Below, piece after piece: positions 1 to 6,127 of a stretch of 41,453 bases of DNA. The stretch lies in IMG/VR virus record IMGVR_UViG_3300024255_001751, positions 1 through 41,453 of that record; one strand, 5' to 3'. The position numbers and the translations under genes are program-made. Each line of letters begins with the position of its first letter. The first letter of the stretch is position 1. The notes beneath the pieces were generated by a model. The model was not told where the DNA came from and did no database searches. It saw only the letters and a program-made list of their open reading frames with translations. Source of the stretch: a virus.

Positions 1-382
1 CACCAGTGTCTAGGCACACAACATCTACAAATGCTGTACCAAACAGTTTGCGTAGGTTACGCACTCTAAGCTCTCGAGCATATGGATCTAAACTTAGGCT
101 AGTAATAGCTAGGAAGTCTATGTTGTACTTCTCGTGTAGCAGTTTAACATAGTGTTGTGCATCTCTCAGGGGAGGTAGAAAGCCAATTGCTGCACTTTCA
201 TTGAACTGTTTGACCATCTTTGATCCTGCTTCAGCACTCATGCCATAGCGTTCACCGATGTTGTACATGAATTGATATCCGTCTACTAGTAGGTGTCCGT
301 GGTGTTCCATCCAAACTGAAAAGCCTTCTTCCCAGTCCAGTACGACTCCGTCTACATCGGTTAATATGGTTGTTCTTGGCAT
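1..382 (-). CDS. HAD-superfamily phosphatase, C-terminus cut by window edge
   Basis: The reverse strand encodes 127 residues and runs off the left edge without a stop. Residues 9-15 read DVDGVVL, followed by DW, which is HAD motif I with two aspartates. ITSLS near residue 103 fits motif II. Phage HAD proteins of this type resemble 5'(3')-deoxyribonucleotidases or polynucleotide phosphatases; the substrate cannot be told from this fragment. An ATG at 382 follows GAGGGT by 4 bases, and a strong sigma70-type promoter lies just upstream at 416-444. I am sure of the fold and unsure of the substrate. Confidence 0.8.
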   Translation of the reverse strand, partial: MPRTTILTDVDGVVLDWEEGFSVWMEHHGHLLVDGYQFMYNIGERYGMSAEAGSKMVKQFNESAAIGFLPPLRDAQHYVKLLHEKYNIDFLAITSLSLDPYARELRVRNLRKLFGTAFVDVVCLDTG

Positions 383-415
383 GTTACCCTCTTTTGTTTT
401 ATACATTATACAGCT

Positions 416-444
416 AGTATACACTCAGTAGAGGGTGTTGTCAA
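416..444 (-). promoter_or_regulatory. sigma70-type promoter for HAD gene
   Basis: On the minus strand TTGACA (444-439), a 17-bp spacer and TATACT (421-416) form a near-consensus promoter. The -35 box overlaps the stop codon of the upstream 49-aa gene, so the HAD gene can be transcribed independently of that operon. Confidence 0.8.
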
Positions 445-590
445 CCTATTTTTGCAAATGTGTTGCTAACAAATTCAACGGTTGCTGTCACAGCTGCGAC
501 TGCATAGTCTACCACAACACCACCTTCTTGTGGGTAATAGTACACAAACACACAACCTAGGATAAATCCTACAAATATATTGTTAATCAT
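441..590 (-). CDS. small single-pass membrane protein (49 aa)
   Basis: The frame starts MINNIFVGFILG and has one hydrophobic segment over residues 4-18, then a Pro-Gln-Glu turn and an amphipathic tail ending KIG. Its ATG at 590 overlaps the last codons of the upstream 91-aa gene, which suggests translational coupling. I do not recognise a family, but short one-helix proteins of this layout are common in early regions of T4-like marine phages. Function is unknown; interference with a host membrane component is only a guess. Confidence 0.65.
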   Translation of the reverse strand: MINNIFVGFILGCVFVYYYPQEGGVVVDYAVAAVTATVEFVSNTFAKIG

Positions 591-858
591 CTTCTAGTAT
601 CTCCGCTCTGTCAATATCCCATACATCACCGTAGTCTACCACATGGCGAGTCTGGTCAAATATGTCTATGAGTTCAAGTTTACGTGATTCTGCATCACGT
701 TTGACAATAATGCCTGTGCTTTCCCAGTCACCTGGTCCTTTGGCAGTTGCACCTATCTTAAGATTGGCCACAGGCTTGCCGTTGCTGTCCAACATACGTG
801 TTGTACGAAAACGAGCGGCCCATGTTTCTCCTGCTACAATATCATCTGGTGTAAACAT
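583..858 (-). CDS. conserved phage hypothetical protein (91 aa)
   Basis: The product is acidic and soluble, starts MFTPDDIVAGETW and ends with a run of acidic residues. An in-frame TTG lies 3 bases upstream, but the ATG at 858 has GAGGA six bases away and is the better start. The ATG overlaps the TGA of the upstream lipoprotein gene (TGATG), so the three leftward genes form one operon. Comparable small proteins occur in T4-like cyanophages as I recall, without known function. No catalytic motif is visible. Confidence 0.7.
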   Translation of the reverse strand: MFTPDDIVAGETWAARFRTTRMLDSNGKPVANLKIGATAKGPGDWESTGIIVKRDAESRKLELIDIFDQTRHVVDYGDVWDIDRAEILEDD

Positions 859-1037
859 CAATTGTCCTCTTTGGTTTGATCTATGTTAATAAACACTGGC
901 TCTTCTCCACAGCGAACACAAACATCGTAGTCGCGATAGCCATAGGTTTGTGAGTTATCTAATTGTAGATACTCAGGAACACTTGTACAACCTTGCACAA
1001 GCAGTAGAGCTAATAATAGTGTGATTCTCTTATTCAT
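858..1037 (-). CDS. small lipoprotein with CxxC pair (59 aa)
   Basis: The 59-residue product begins MNKRITLLLALLLVQGC. This is a type II signal peptide whose lipobox LVQGC places the lipidated cysteine at residue 17. A second cysteine pair (CVRC, residues 40-43) could bind metal or form a disulfide. It is the first gene of a leftward operon and reads into the 91-aa gene by a TGATG overlap. No Shine-Dalgarno sequence is present. The -10 box ends 6 bases before the ATG, so the message is probably leaderless. Location would be periplasm-facing membrane; function is unknown. Confidence 0.75.
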   Translation of the reverse strand: MNKRITLLLALLLVQGCTSVPEYLQLDNSQTYGYRDYDVCVRCGEEPVFINIDQTKEDN

Positions 1038-1043
1038 ATGCTT

Positions 1044-1072
1044 ATTATATGCTCTTTGTGACTAGAAGTCAA
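1044..1072 (-). promoter_or_regulatory. sigma70-type promoter, leaderless lipoprotein operon
   Basis: TTGACT (1072-1067), a 17-bp spacer and a perfect TATAAT (1049-1044) face left. The expected start, 6-7 bases past the -10, coincides with the ATG at 1037. It lies back-to-back with a rightward late promoter at 1075-1082. Confidence 0.85.
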
Positions 1073-1074
1073 CC

Positions 1075-1082
1075 GATAAATA
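1075..1082 (+). promoter_or_regulatory. T4-like late promoter GATAAATA
   Basis: The octamer GATAAATA matches the late-promoter core TATAAATA of T4-type phages at seven of eight positions. It precedes the rightward gene starting at 1104 with room for a short leader carrying AGAAGGAG. Confidence 0.6.
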
Positions 1083-1103
1083 ATTATGCAGAAGGAGAAT
1101 CCC

Positions 1104-1319
1104 ATGACACTACGTAATCTTTCACTGAACCTTGAATTAGGACAGACAATTCTAGTTGGTCCCAACAACAAACCAGCACAAATAACCAAAATTGAATTCC
1201 ATGAAAAGACAGGCGAGGTAAACATTAATACGACACAAGGGCCACGCAAGGCTCTTACGTTTAAACTATGTGAACAGACTCAAGACCAATACGAAGAGCC
1301 TGCAGACAAATACAGGTAA
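1104..1319 (+). CDS. small phage hypothetical protein, beta-rich (71 aa)
   Basis: The product starts MTLRNLSLNLELG. It has alternating hydrophobic and polar residues typical of a small beta-barrel, and a hydrophilic C-terminus. An in-frame ATG at 1086 sits upstream, but AGAAGGAG lies between it and the ATG at 1104, so 1104 is the start. The gene is first after a late promoter and is followed by the CTS-tagged basic protein at 1328. I do not recognise a family with certainty. Confidence 0.65.
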   Translation: MTLRNLSLNLELGQTILVGPNNKPAQITKIEFHEKTGEVNINTTQGPRKALTFKLCEQTQDQYEEPADKYR

Positions 1320-1327
1320 ATACTTGC

Positions 1328-1576
1328 ATGCGTGTAGAAGAACTATTTGAAACAGATGAAGACTTAGGTGAATGGGCCGCGACTCGTAGCCTATGCAAAA
1401 GCTCAAAACCCGACTCAGCTATCGGAGCAAGTGCTCTAGCCAGTTGTAAGGCACAGGGCTATCGTAGGCGTGACGGAGACAAGAGTCACAAGATATCAAA
1501 AACCAAAAGAGTTAAAGTTGGTGGAAAAAAAATAAAAGGTAAGAAATATGGCGGACCACTACCAGACTGGAGTTAA
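1328..1576 (+). CDS. small basic protein with CTS-like N-terminus (82 aa)
   Basis: The first eight residues, MRVEELFE, resemble the capsid-targeting sequence of T4 internal proteins (Alt begins MELITELFDE) and end in L-x-E, the gp21 protease cleavage consensus. The remainder is Lys/Arg-rich with two cysteines and a glycine/lysine tail, suggesting nucleic-acid binding. It overlaps the following yqgE start by 29 bases. I infer a packaged internal head protein. The alternative is an ordinary DNA-binding protein. The family itself I recognise only as a recurrent marine phage hypothetical. Confidence 0.65.
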   Translation: MRVEELFETDEDLGEWAATRSLCKSSKPDSAIGASALASCKAQGYRRRDGDKSHKISKTKRVKVGGKKIKGKKYGGPLPDWS

Positions 1577-2111
1577 ATTGAATTGCAAGGGTAAACTGCT
1601 TGTAGCAACTCCCAGACTAGACCGTGATATGTTTCGTAAAACGGTTATATTTGTTTACGACCATTCAAAAGCAGGATCGCAAGGCTTTGTGATCAATAGA
1701 CCATCTCCAACCACAACAATAGGTAAACTATTTGAAAACAACAGTGTACACAGTTTAGGACACGTTGATGACAAACTACACCATGGCGGCCCAGTAGGCG
1801 AACGCAACATATCCATGCTCCACTCAGGAGAATGGTACAGTCAAAACACAGTACCTGTAAACAAGTACTTCTCAGTCAGTAGCGACACTCACATGTTAGA
1901 AAAGATGAGCATGATGAATGAACCTAAAGAATGGATGATGCTTGCAGGTAAGAGTGCTTGGGCACCGGGTCAATTAGAAGCAGAACTTGAACAAAACTGT
2001 TGGTTAACACTAGATGCTGTTCCAGCAATAGTTTACACAAGCGGCACAGATCAATTATGGGATCTATGTGTTGATTTGTGTGGACAAGAAATGATTAACA
2101 CCTACTTCTAG
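1548..2111 (+). CDS. yqgE: YqgE/AlgH family protein
   Basis: The 187-aa product matches the UPF0301/DUF179 family closely: GKLLVATPRLDRDMFRKTVI near the N-terminus, a GFVINRP segment, a GGPV motif, and a WAPGQLE motif in the C-terminal half. Length is usual for the family (about 180-190 aa). YqgE proteins are widespread in proteobacteria and their biochemical role is unsettled; AlgH in Pseudomonas affects alginate regulation. AAGGT precedes the ATG. The reading frame looks intact. Why a phage carries it is not shown by the sequence. Confidence 0.88.
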   Translation: MADHYQTGVKLNCKGKLLVATPRLDRDMFRKTVIFVYDHSKAGSQGFVINRPSPTTTIGKLFENNSVHSLGHVDDKLHHGGPVGERNISMLHSGEWYSQNTVPVNKYFSVSSDTHMLEKMSMMNEPKEWMMLAGKSAWAPGQLEAELEQNCWLTLDAVPAIVYTSGTDQLWDLCVDLCGQEMINTYF

Positions 2112-2148
2112 GCAATCACAAGCAAGTCTGCACAGCAAAGGAAGAACA

Positions 2149-2466
2149 ATGAAAACCTTGCTTATGTCCTTGATAGGGATATGCATAACTACAGCCGTAG
2201 CGGCTCAACAACCGCCCAATGACGTAAATTTTGCATTTACAGCACCATGCGATAAACTAGTGCCAATGGCACAGGTTATTAAGAAGTATGGCGAACTACC
2301 GTTAGTATCAGGTAAGGGCCAAGTGCGTCATATTACAGGACAGGTACTTGCAGGAACAATTACTCTATGGTTAGAACCCAGTGGTAAAAGTTTTAGTCTT
2401 TCGTTTGACAACGGTCAACTGGCCTGTATGCTCGCTACTGGTAAAGAAATGTATCCCGCACAATAA
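2149..2466 (+). CDS. secreted small protein with signal peptide (105 aa)
   Basis: A classical Sec signal peptide (MKTLLMSLIGICITTAVAA, cut near AAQ) precedes an 85-residue domain. The mature domain has two cysteines, in APCDKL and LACML, that could pair in the periplasm. AAAGGAAG lies 4 bases before the ATG. Its stop overlaps a late-promoter octamer for the next gene. I do not recognise the family; a small periplasmic beta-domain is likely. Confidence 0.7.
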   Translation: MKTLLMSLIGICITTAVAAQQPPNDVNFAFTAPCDKLVPMAQVIKKYGELPLVSGKGQVRHITGQVLAGTITLWLEPSGKSFSLSFDNGQLACMLATGKEMYPAQ

Positions 2467-2469
2467 ATA
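2462..2469 (+). promoter_or_regulatory. T4-like late promoter AATAAATA
   Basis: AATAAATA overlaps the stop codon of the preceding gene and lies 27 bases before the HNH gene start at 2497. Confidence 0.5.
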
Positions 2470-2496
2470 CTTTTATTGCAAGAGGAACATTTGTTT

Positions 2497-3006
2497 ATGA
2501 GTGACGTACTAATACTCAACGCAGACGCACAACCAATATCATTTTTACCCTTATCAGCTGTCCAATGGAAAGAAGCAATCACATACATGTGGTTGGACAA
2601 GTGTACCGTGTTGGACTGGTATGATGATTGGGTAGTGCGTTCAGAGTCATGGGAGACTAGAGTTCCTAGTGTTATCATACTCAAAGACTTTATGCGGCGA
2701 CGGCGAAACCCACGTTTCTCCAAAGCCAATCTTTATATACGCGACGAATACACTTGTCAATACTGCAACACTCCTTACACTAAATCCAACCTAACCCTAG
2801 ATCATGTTAAACCTTTGAGCCTTGGTGGCAACACAAGTTGGGAGAATATTGTGGCGGCCTGTGGGCCATGTAATACACGTAAGGGTAATAAGTTGCACAT
2901 GAAGCCTATTGTTCAGCCATATAGGCCAGATTACTACGAGCTAGTAGCCAAGCGTAAGAAACTAGGGTTTGATGTGCGCCATAAGAGTTGGCTTGCTTAT
3001 CTTTAA
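2497..3006 (+). CDS. HNH endonuclease
   Basis: The 169-aa protein has a complete HNH zinc domain over residues 80-135: two Cys-x2-Cys zinc pairs (CQYC and CGPC), the catalytic stretch LDHVKPLSLGG, then N in WENIVAAC. The N-terminal half (VLNADAQPISFLPLSAVQW) resembles bacterial stand-alone HNH proteins. A TTG at 2476 is in frame, but AAGAGGA lies between it and the ATG at 2497. It could be a homing-type nuclease or a packaging/recombination nuclease. It is convergent with, and overlaps by 4 bases, the leftward oxygenase gene. Confidence 0.85.
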   Translation: MSDVLILNADAQPISFLPLSAVQWKEAITYMWLDKCTVLDWYDDWVVRSESWETRVPSVIILKDFMRRRRNPRFSKANLYIRDEYTCQYCNTPYTKSNLTLDHVKPLSLGGNTSWENIVAACGPCNTRKGNKLHMKPIVQPYRPDYYELVAKRKKLGFDVRHKSWLAYL

Positions 3007-3566
3007 GTTAGATTAAAACTAATTGAAATACGTTCTACGTCTGTTGTATTACTGTCTACACTGTGATACAAATAACTAGGCCAAAGATACATATCTCCTG
3101 CTCTAGGCTTTATAGTGTAGTGTGCGGCAGTAGCAGAACTAGGTTTGTCTGCTTGACTGTGTCCAGGCCACATTTGATTCATACCCATGTTCATGATATG
3201 TAAATTGCCTGCACCTTCGGGTGCTTTGAGATAAAATACTCCACTTAATACACCCCCGTGGTTGTGTACTTGGTTGTGACTGTTGAGGGTGTTGTTTATA
3301 TTGAACCAACACTCCTCAACATTAATATGTTGTTTGATGTGACCTAATTCGTTAAAGGCCTCATCAGAACTTTCACATAACCACCGCATAAAAGGATGCA
3401 TAAACTCTTGTGTATGCAAATTGGGCAAACTTTGATACCCGTGAACATTTGATCTTACAATACCTTTTGAACTTCTAGCATACTTTTGTATGTTAGTTTC
3501 TAATGAATCCATGTCTCCACGATATTCATATTTAAACAACGGTATTGTAAAAATGTCATGCTTCAT
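3003..3566 (-). CDS. 2OG-Fe(II) oxygenase-like protein (187 aa), copy 1
   Basis: The fold signature is that of the putative 2OG-Fe(II) oxygenases common in marine phages (Pfam 2OG-FeII_Oxy_5): HNHGGVLSGVFYL, with the first His ligand, near residue 103. It is followed by GDMYLWPSYLYHSV with the distal His, and RISISFN with the 2-oxoglutarate-binding Arg. These enzymes hydroxylate proteins or small molecules; the substrate is unknown. It is the last gene of the leftward hemA operon, 15 bases after the DUF454 gene. A second copy lies at 36738-37316. Confidence 0.85.
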   Translation of the reverse strand: MKHDIFTIPLFKYEYRGDMDSLETNIQKYARSSKGIVRSNVHGYQSLPNLHTQEFMHPFMRWLCESSDEAFNELGHIKQHINVEECWFNINNTLNSHNQVHNHGGVLSGVFYLKAPEGAGNLHIMNMGMNQMWPGHSQADKPSSATAAHYTIKPRAGDMYLWPSYLYHSVDSNTTDVERISISFNLT

Positions 3567-3580
3567 GCGTTCTCTACTCT

Positions 3581-3994
3581 TTACTTTAACCAGCCAATTT
3601 TATTGCCTAGCTGTTCTCTCTTTGTATGTTCTTCAACTGATCCTGGATATCTCCAAGCCCATATTGCAACTAAGAGCATTGAGCCCCCAGTCCACGCAAC
3701 AGCAGCCACATTATAAGTAGTAAACCAAAAGAAAATAAGCGACGATGCCATTACTATTATCATTGCGTATTTGCCCTTGGTTGGAAAAACTCTTTTCTGT
3801 GTCCAGTTAGTGAGGAACGGTCCAAAGTATTTGTGATTGTATAACCAATCATGCATCTTCTTATTACTCTTAGCAAAACAATATGCCGCAAACACTAAAA
3901 AGATGGAGAACGGGATTCCAGGAACAACTACACCAATGTAGGCCATTCCTAGTGATAGGAAACCAAGTCCCATCCATAGATATTTTTTAATCAT
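3581..3994 (-). CDS. DUF454 (YbaN-like) inner-membrane protein
   Basis: The 137-aa product shows the DUF454 pattern: an N-terminal GxxSLGxAYIGVVVPGIPFS segment, then AAYCFAKSNKKMHDWLYNHKYFGP, a linker, and two further membrane helices. At least three hydrophobic segments are visible (residues 5-40, 70-92 and 95-112). AAGGAG precedes the ATG. The C-terminus is polar. YbaN-like proteins have no firm function. Placement between ALAS, a DUF3307-like gene and an oxygenase suggests co-expression with the tetrapyrrole enzyme. Confidence 0.85.
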   Translation of the reverse strand: MIKKYLWMGLGFLSLGMAYIGVVVPGIPFSIFLVFAAYCFAKSNKKMHDWLYNHKYFGPFLTNWTQKRVFPTKGKYAMIIVMASSLIFFWFTTYNVAAVAWTGGSMLLVAIWAWRYPGSVEEHTKREQLGNKIGWLK

Positions 3995-4015
3995 ATAAAC
4001 TCCTTCCGTTCTATA

Positions 4016-4372
4016 TTATATAGCGAAATAAGATACTAAGAAGAAGTAAGTTGAATAGTGAAGTATTTGATCGATAGATGTTATCCACCACCAAGTTGTT
4101 CCTTTACCCTTTACTTTGAATAATCTACATACTTGATGTTTGAAAAAATCTATATTCCAATGAGCTACATAGTCTACAATACCAATTACTATTGCAAGGT
4201 ATATGTCTACAAACAACAAACTAACTAAGGAAGTTAATAAGCCGTGATGTATATAATGTTTATGACCATTGCCCCAATAGTCTAATTTGTTTATGCCCTT
4301 TAATTGATTTTGTAAGGCTAAGTCTGCTATTGCATGTTTGAATAATAAGGCTAGGAAAAACAGTTCGTTCAT
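4016..4372 (-). CDS. DUF3307-like membrane protein (118 aa)
   Basis: The product has the features of DUF3307 proteins: an N-terminal helix with HAIADLALQ (family pattern H-x2-D-x2-LQ), a central H-x3-H-H-G segment, [15 protein letters not shown], and a C-terminal DQILHYSTY. Three hydrophobic helices are likely. Its ATG overlaps the TGA of hemA (ATGA), so translation is coupled to ALAS. The conserved His and Asp residues inside membrane segments suggest metal or substrate binding, but the function of the family is unknown. Confidence 0.7.
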   Translation of the reverse strand: MNELFFLALLFKHAIADLALQNQLKGINKLDYWGNGHKHYIHHGLLTSLVSLLFVDIYLAIVIGIVDYVAHWNIDFFKHQVCRLFKVKGKGTTWWWITSIDQILHYSTYFFLVSYFAI

Positions 4373-5562
4373 TTCATTACATTCACAAGGGCGGAAACTA
4401 ATTCGCTCATCATTGCATCAGTATGTAATGGTGTAGGTGCTATGCGTAATCGTTCTTGACCAACAGCAACAGTAGGATAGTTTATAGGCTGAATATATAT
4501 GCCATACTCATTTAACAGTTCATCACTGTATTCTTTACATTTAACAGCATCACGTACCATTACAGGTACAATGTGTGTACATGCTTCATCTAATACTTCT
4601 ATACCTGCACGTTCTAATTTCTTTTTAAGTTTACGTGCGGCTAATTGATGTGTATCTCTTAATTCATTATGATCTTTAAGATACTTTATACTAGCCATAG
4701 CACCAGCACATATAACAGGGCTTGTTGATGTTGTGAATATAAAGCCAGATGCTACTGATCGTATTGCATCAACTACATCTGTATCTCCTGCAATGTATCC
4801 ACCTTGTACACCAAATGCTTTGCCTAGTGTGCCATTTACAATGTCTACTCTATCCTGTAAGCCTAGCTTCTCTAACCAGCCTGCACCTGTGTCACCGTAT
4901 AGGCCTACAGCATGTACTTCATCAATATAGGTTATTGCATCATACTTGTCTGCAAGATCAAATATCTCCTCCATAGGACTAATATCTCCGTCCATAGAGT
5001 ATACACTTTCAAATACAATACAAGGAGTGCGGTTCATATCTTTAACTTTTGCGAGAGCATCTTCTAAAGAATTCATATTGTTATGCTCCCATATAACTTT
5101 AGGAGCCTGGCTATGACGTACGCCTTGTATAAGACTAGCATGATTACTACTGTCGCTTACAAATACAATATCTTCTACTATATTACTTAGAGCAATAAGT
5201 GTCCATTCATTTGCAACGTAAGCACTTGTGTAAAGTAAAGCTGAACCTTTGTTATGTAGAGTTGCTAATTCGTGTTCTAATGCTACATGATAATGGCTTG
5301 TGCCACCAATGTTTCTAGTACCGCCAGACCCACTACCTGTCTGGTCAAGTGCGGTGTGCATAGCATCTATTACAACTTTGTGTTGACCCATGCCTAAGTA
5401 ATCATTAGAGCACCAGTTTACAATGTTCTTAATATTGTATGGTCCGTACCAGATAGCTTCTGGGAACTCGCCACGTTCTCGCACAATATCATTAAACACA
5501 CGGTACTTGCCGGTGTCCTTCAGCTTTTGTATAGTTTTATTAAATGGTTCTTTGTTAATCAT
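4369..5562 (-). CDS. hemA: 5-aminolevulinate synthase (Shemin pathway)
   Basis: The 397-aa enzyme condenses glycine and succinyl-CoA to 5-aminolevulinate, the first committed step of heme synthesis in alphaproteobacteria, using PLP. Visible landmarks are GKYRVFNDI near residue 20, [10 protein letters not shown] (50-59), [15 protein letters not shown] (78-92), [11 protein letters not shown] (213-223) and the PLP lysine in TLGKAFG at residue 248. That number equals the catalytic lysine of Rhodobacter ALAS and supports the ATG at 5562; an ATG at 5571 would add three residues. No SD sequence is seen. The C-terminal ERLRIAPTP is intact, so the enzyme looks functional. It leads a four-gene leftward operon. 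AONS/KBL relatives are less likely given the N-terminus. Confidence 0.93.
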   Translation of the reverse strand: MINKEPFNKTIQKLKDTGKYRVFNDIVRERGEFPEAIWYGPYNIKNIVNWCSNDYLGMGQHKVVIDAMHTALDQTGSGSGGTRNIGGTSHYHVALEHELATLHNKGSALLYTSAYVANEWTLIALSNIVEDIVFVSDSSNHASLIQGVRHSQAPKVIWEHNNMNSLEDALAKVKDMNRTPCIVFESVYSMDGDISPMEEIFDLADKYDAITYIDEVHAVGLYGDTGAGWLEKLGLQDRVDIVNGTLGKAFGVQGGYIAGDTDVVDAIRSVASGFIFTTSTSPVICAGAMASIKYLKDHNELRDTHQLAARKLKKKLERAGIEVLDEACTHIVPVMVRDAVKCKEYSDELLNEYGIYIQPINYPTVAVGQERLRIAPTPLHTDAMMSELVSALVNVMK

Positions 5563-5570
5563 TGTTAACA

Positions 5571-5578
5571 TATTTATG
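5571..5578 (-). promoter_or_regulatory. late-promoter-like octamer CATAAATA (leftward)
   Basis: CATAAATA on the minus strand abuts the first possible ATG of hemA. It lies directly back-to-back with the rightward octamer at 5579-5586. If used, the hemA message would have almost no leader. Confidence 0.35.
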
Positions 5579-5586
5579 AATAAATA
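5579..5586 (+). promoter_or_regulatory. T4-like late promoter AATAAATA
   Basis: AATAAATA followed by a short leader with ACAGGAG leads into the virion-type gene at 5603. Confidence 0.6.
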
Positions 5587-5602
5587 TAATACAGGAGTTA
5601 CT

Positions 5603-5884
5603 ATGCGAGCGAAAGATTTAATTAGAGCCGTGCTAGATATACTAGACGGAGAAGAAGAAGTTAAAAAAGACGATATCCCAAATGAACCAGGAGAGAAAAA
5701 CTCTAGGTTCAAACAGATATTTGCAATGTTAGATAATCCATCTGACGGACCACTGGCAAACTCACCAAACGAAATAGTAGCAGATATAGATTCAGTAACA
5801 ACAGATGCAGGCGGCGGCTATAATGGTCCTAAAGATCCTGCAGACATTAGAGTAAAAGACTCAGGAGCATACAATGGCAGCTAA
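5603..5884 (+). CDS. small acidic virion-type protein (93 aa)
   Basis: The protein begins [20 protein letters not shown], an amphipathic helix followed by acidic residues, and ends in a Gly/Asp-rich tail. ACAGGAG lies 7 bases before the ATG. The frame extends upstream, but the promoter and SD fix the start. It overlaps the next gene by 11 bases and precedes the tail-fibre gene under a late promoter, so a structural or assembly role is likely. The N-terminus loosely resembles the tagged set at 16-22 kb. Family not identified. Confidence 0.65.
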   Translation: MRAKDLIRAVLDILDGEEEVKKDDIPNEPGEKNSRFKQIFAMLDNPSDGPLANSPNEIVADIDSVTTDAGGGYNGPKDPADIRVKDSGAYNGS

Positions 5885-6101
5885 CGGTATATCAACACTA
5901 GCAAACAAGAAACTAAGACAAGAAGCAAAACTTGCACAGGCTAACGCAGACAGAGCAGCTCGAAATGTAGTTGAGCCGGGACGTTATGCAGATGTCACAG
6001 CAGACATTAATCAACTACCTACCAAGTATGACACAGACAACAGTCTTATTGACAATGCTAACACAGGCGGACTGAAGCCTGGCAGACCTTGGGCAACATA
6101 A
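5874..6101 (+). CDS. small late protein (75 aa)
   Basis: An Ala/Asn-rich N-terminal helix (ISTLANKKLRQEAKLAQANA) is followed by a polar tail ending GLKPGRPWAT. The ATG at 5874 has CAGGAG six bases upstream and overlaps the previous gene. It shares the late promoter at 5579 and sits right before the tail-fibre gene. I do not recognise the family. Confidence 0.6.
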   Translation: MAANGISTLANKKLRQEAKLAQANADRAARNVVEPGRYADVTADINQLPTKYDTDNSLIDNANTGGLKPGRPWAT

Positions 6102-6104
6102 ATA
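6097..6104 (+). promoter_or_regulatory. T4-like late promoter CATAAATA
   Basis: CATAAATA overlaps the stop codon of the 75-aa gene and lies 24 bases before the tail-fibre start at 6128. Confidence 0.65.
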
Positions 6105-6127
6105 CTACTAGATAATAGGATAGATAT

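Noticed and set aside
2476-2496. Longer N-terminus for the HNH nuclease from TTG 2476
   Set aside because: The SD AAGAGGA lies between TTG 2476 and ATG 2497, so it serves the ATG.
4733-4976. Forward frames inside the ALAS gene
   Set aside because: They are antisense shadows with Leu/His/Pro-rich low-complexity translations and no start signals.
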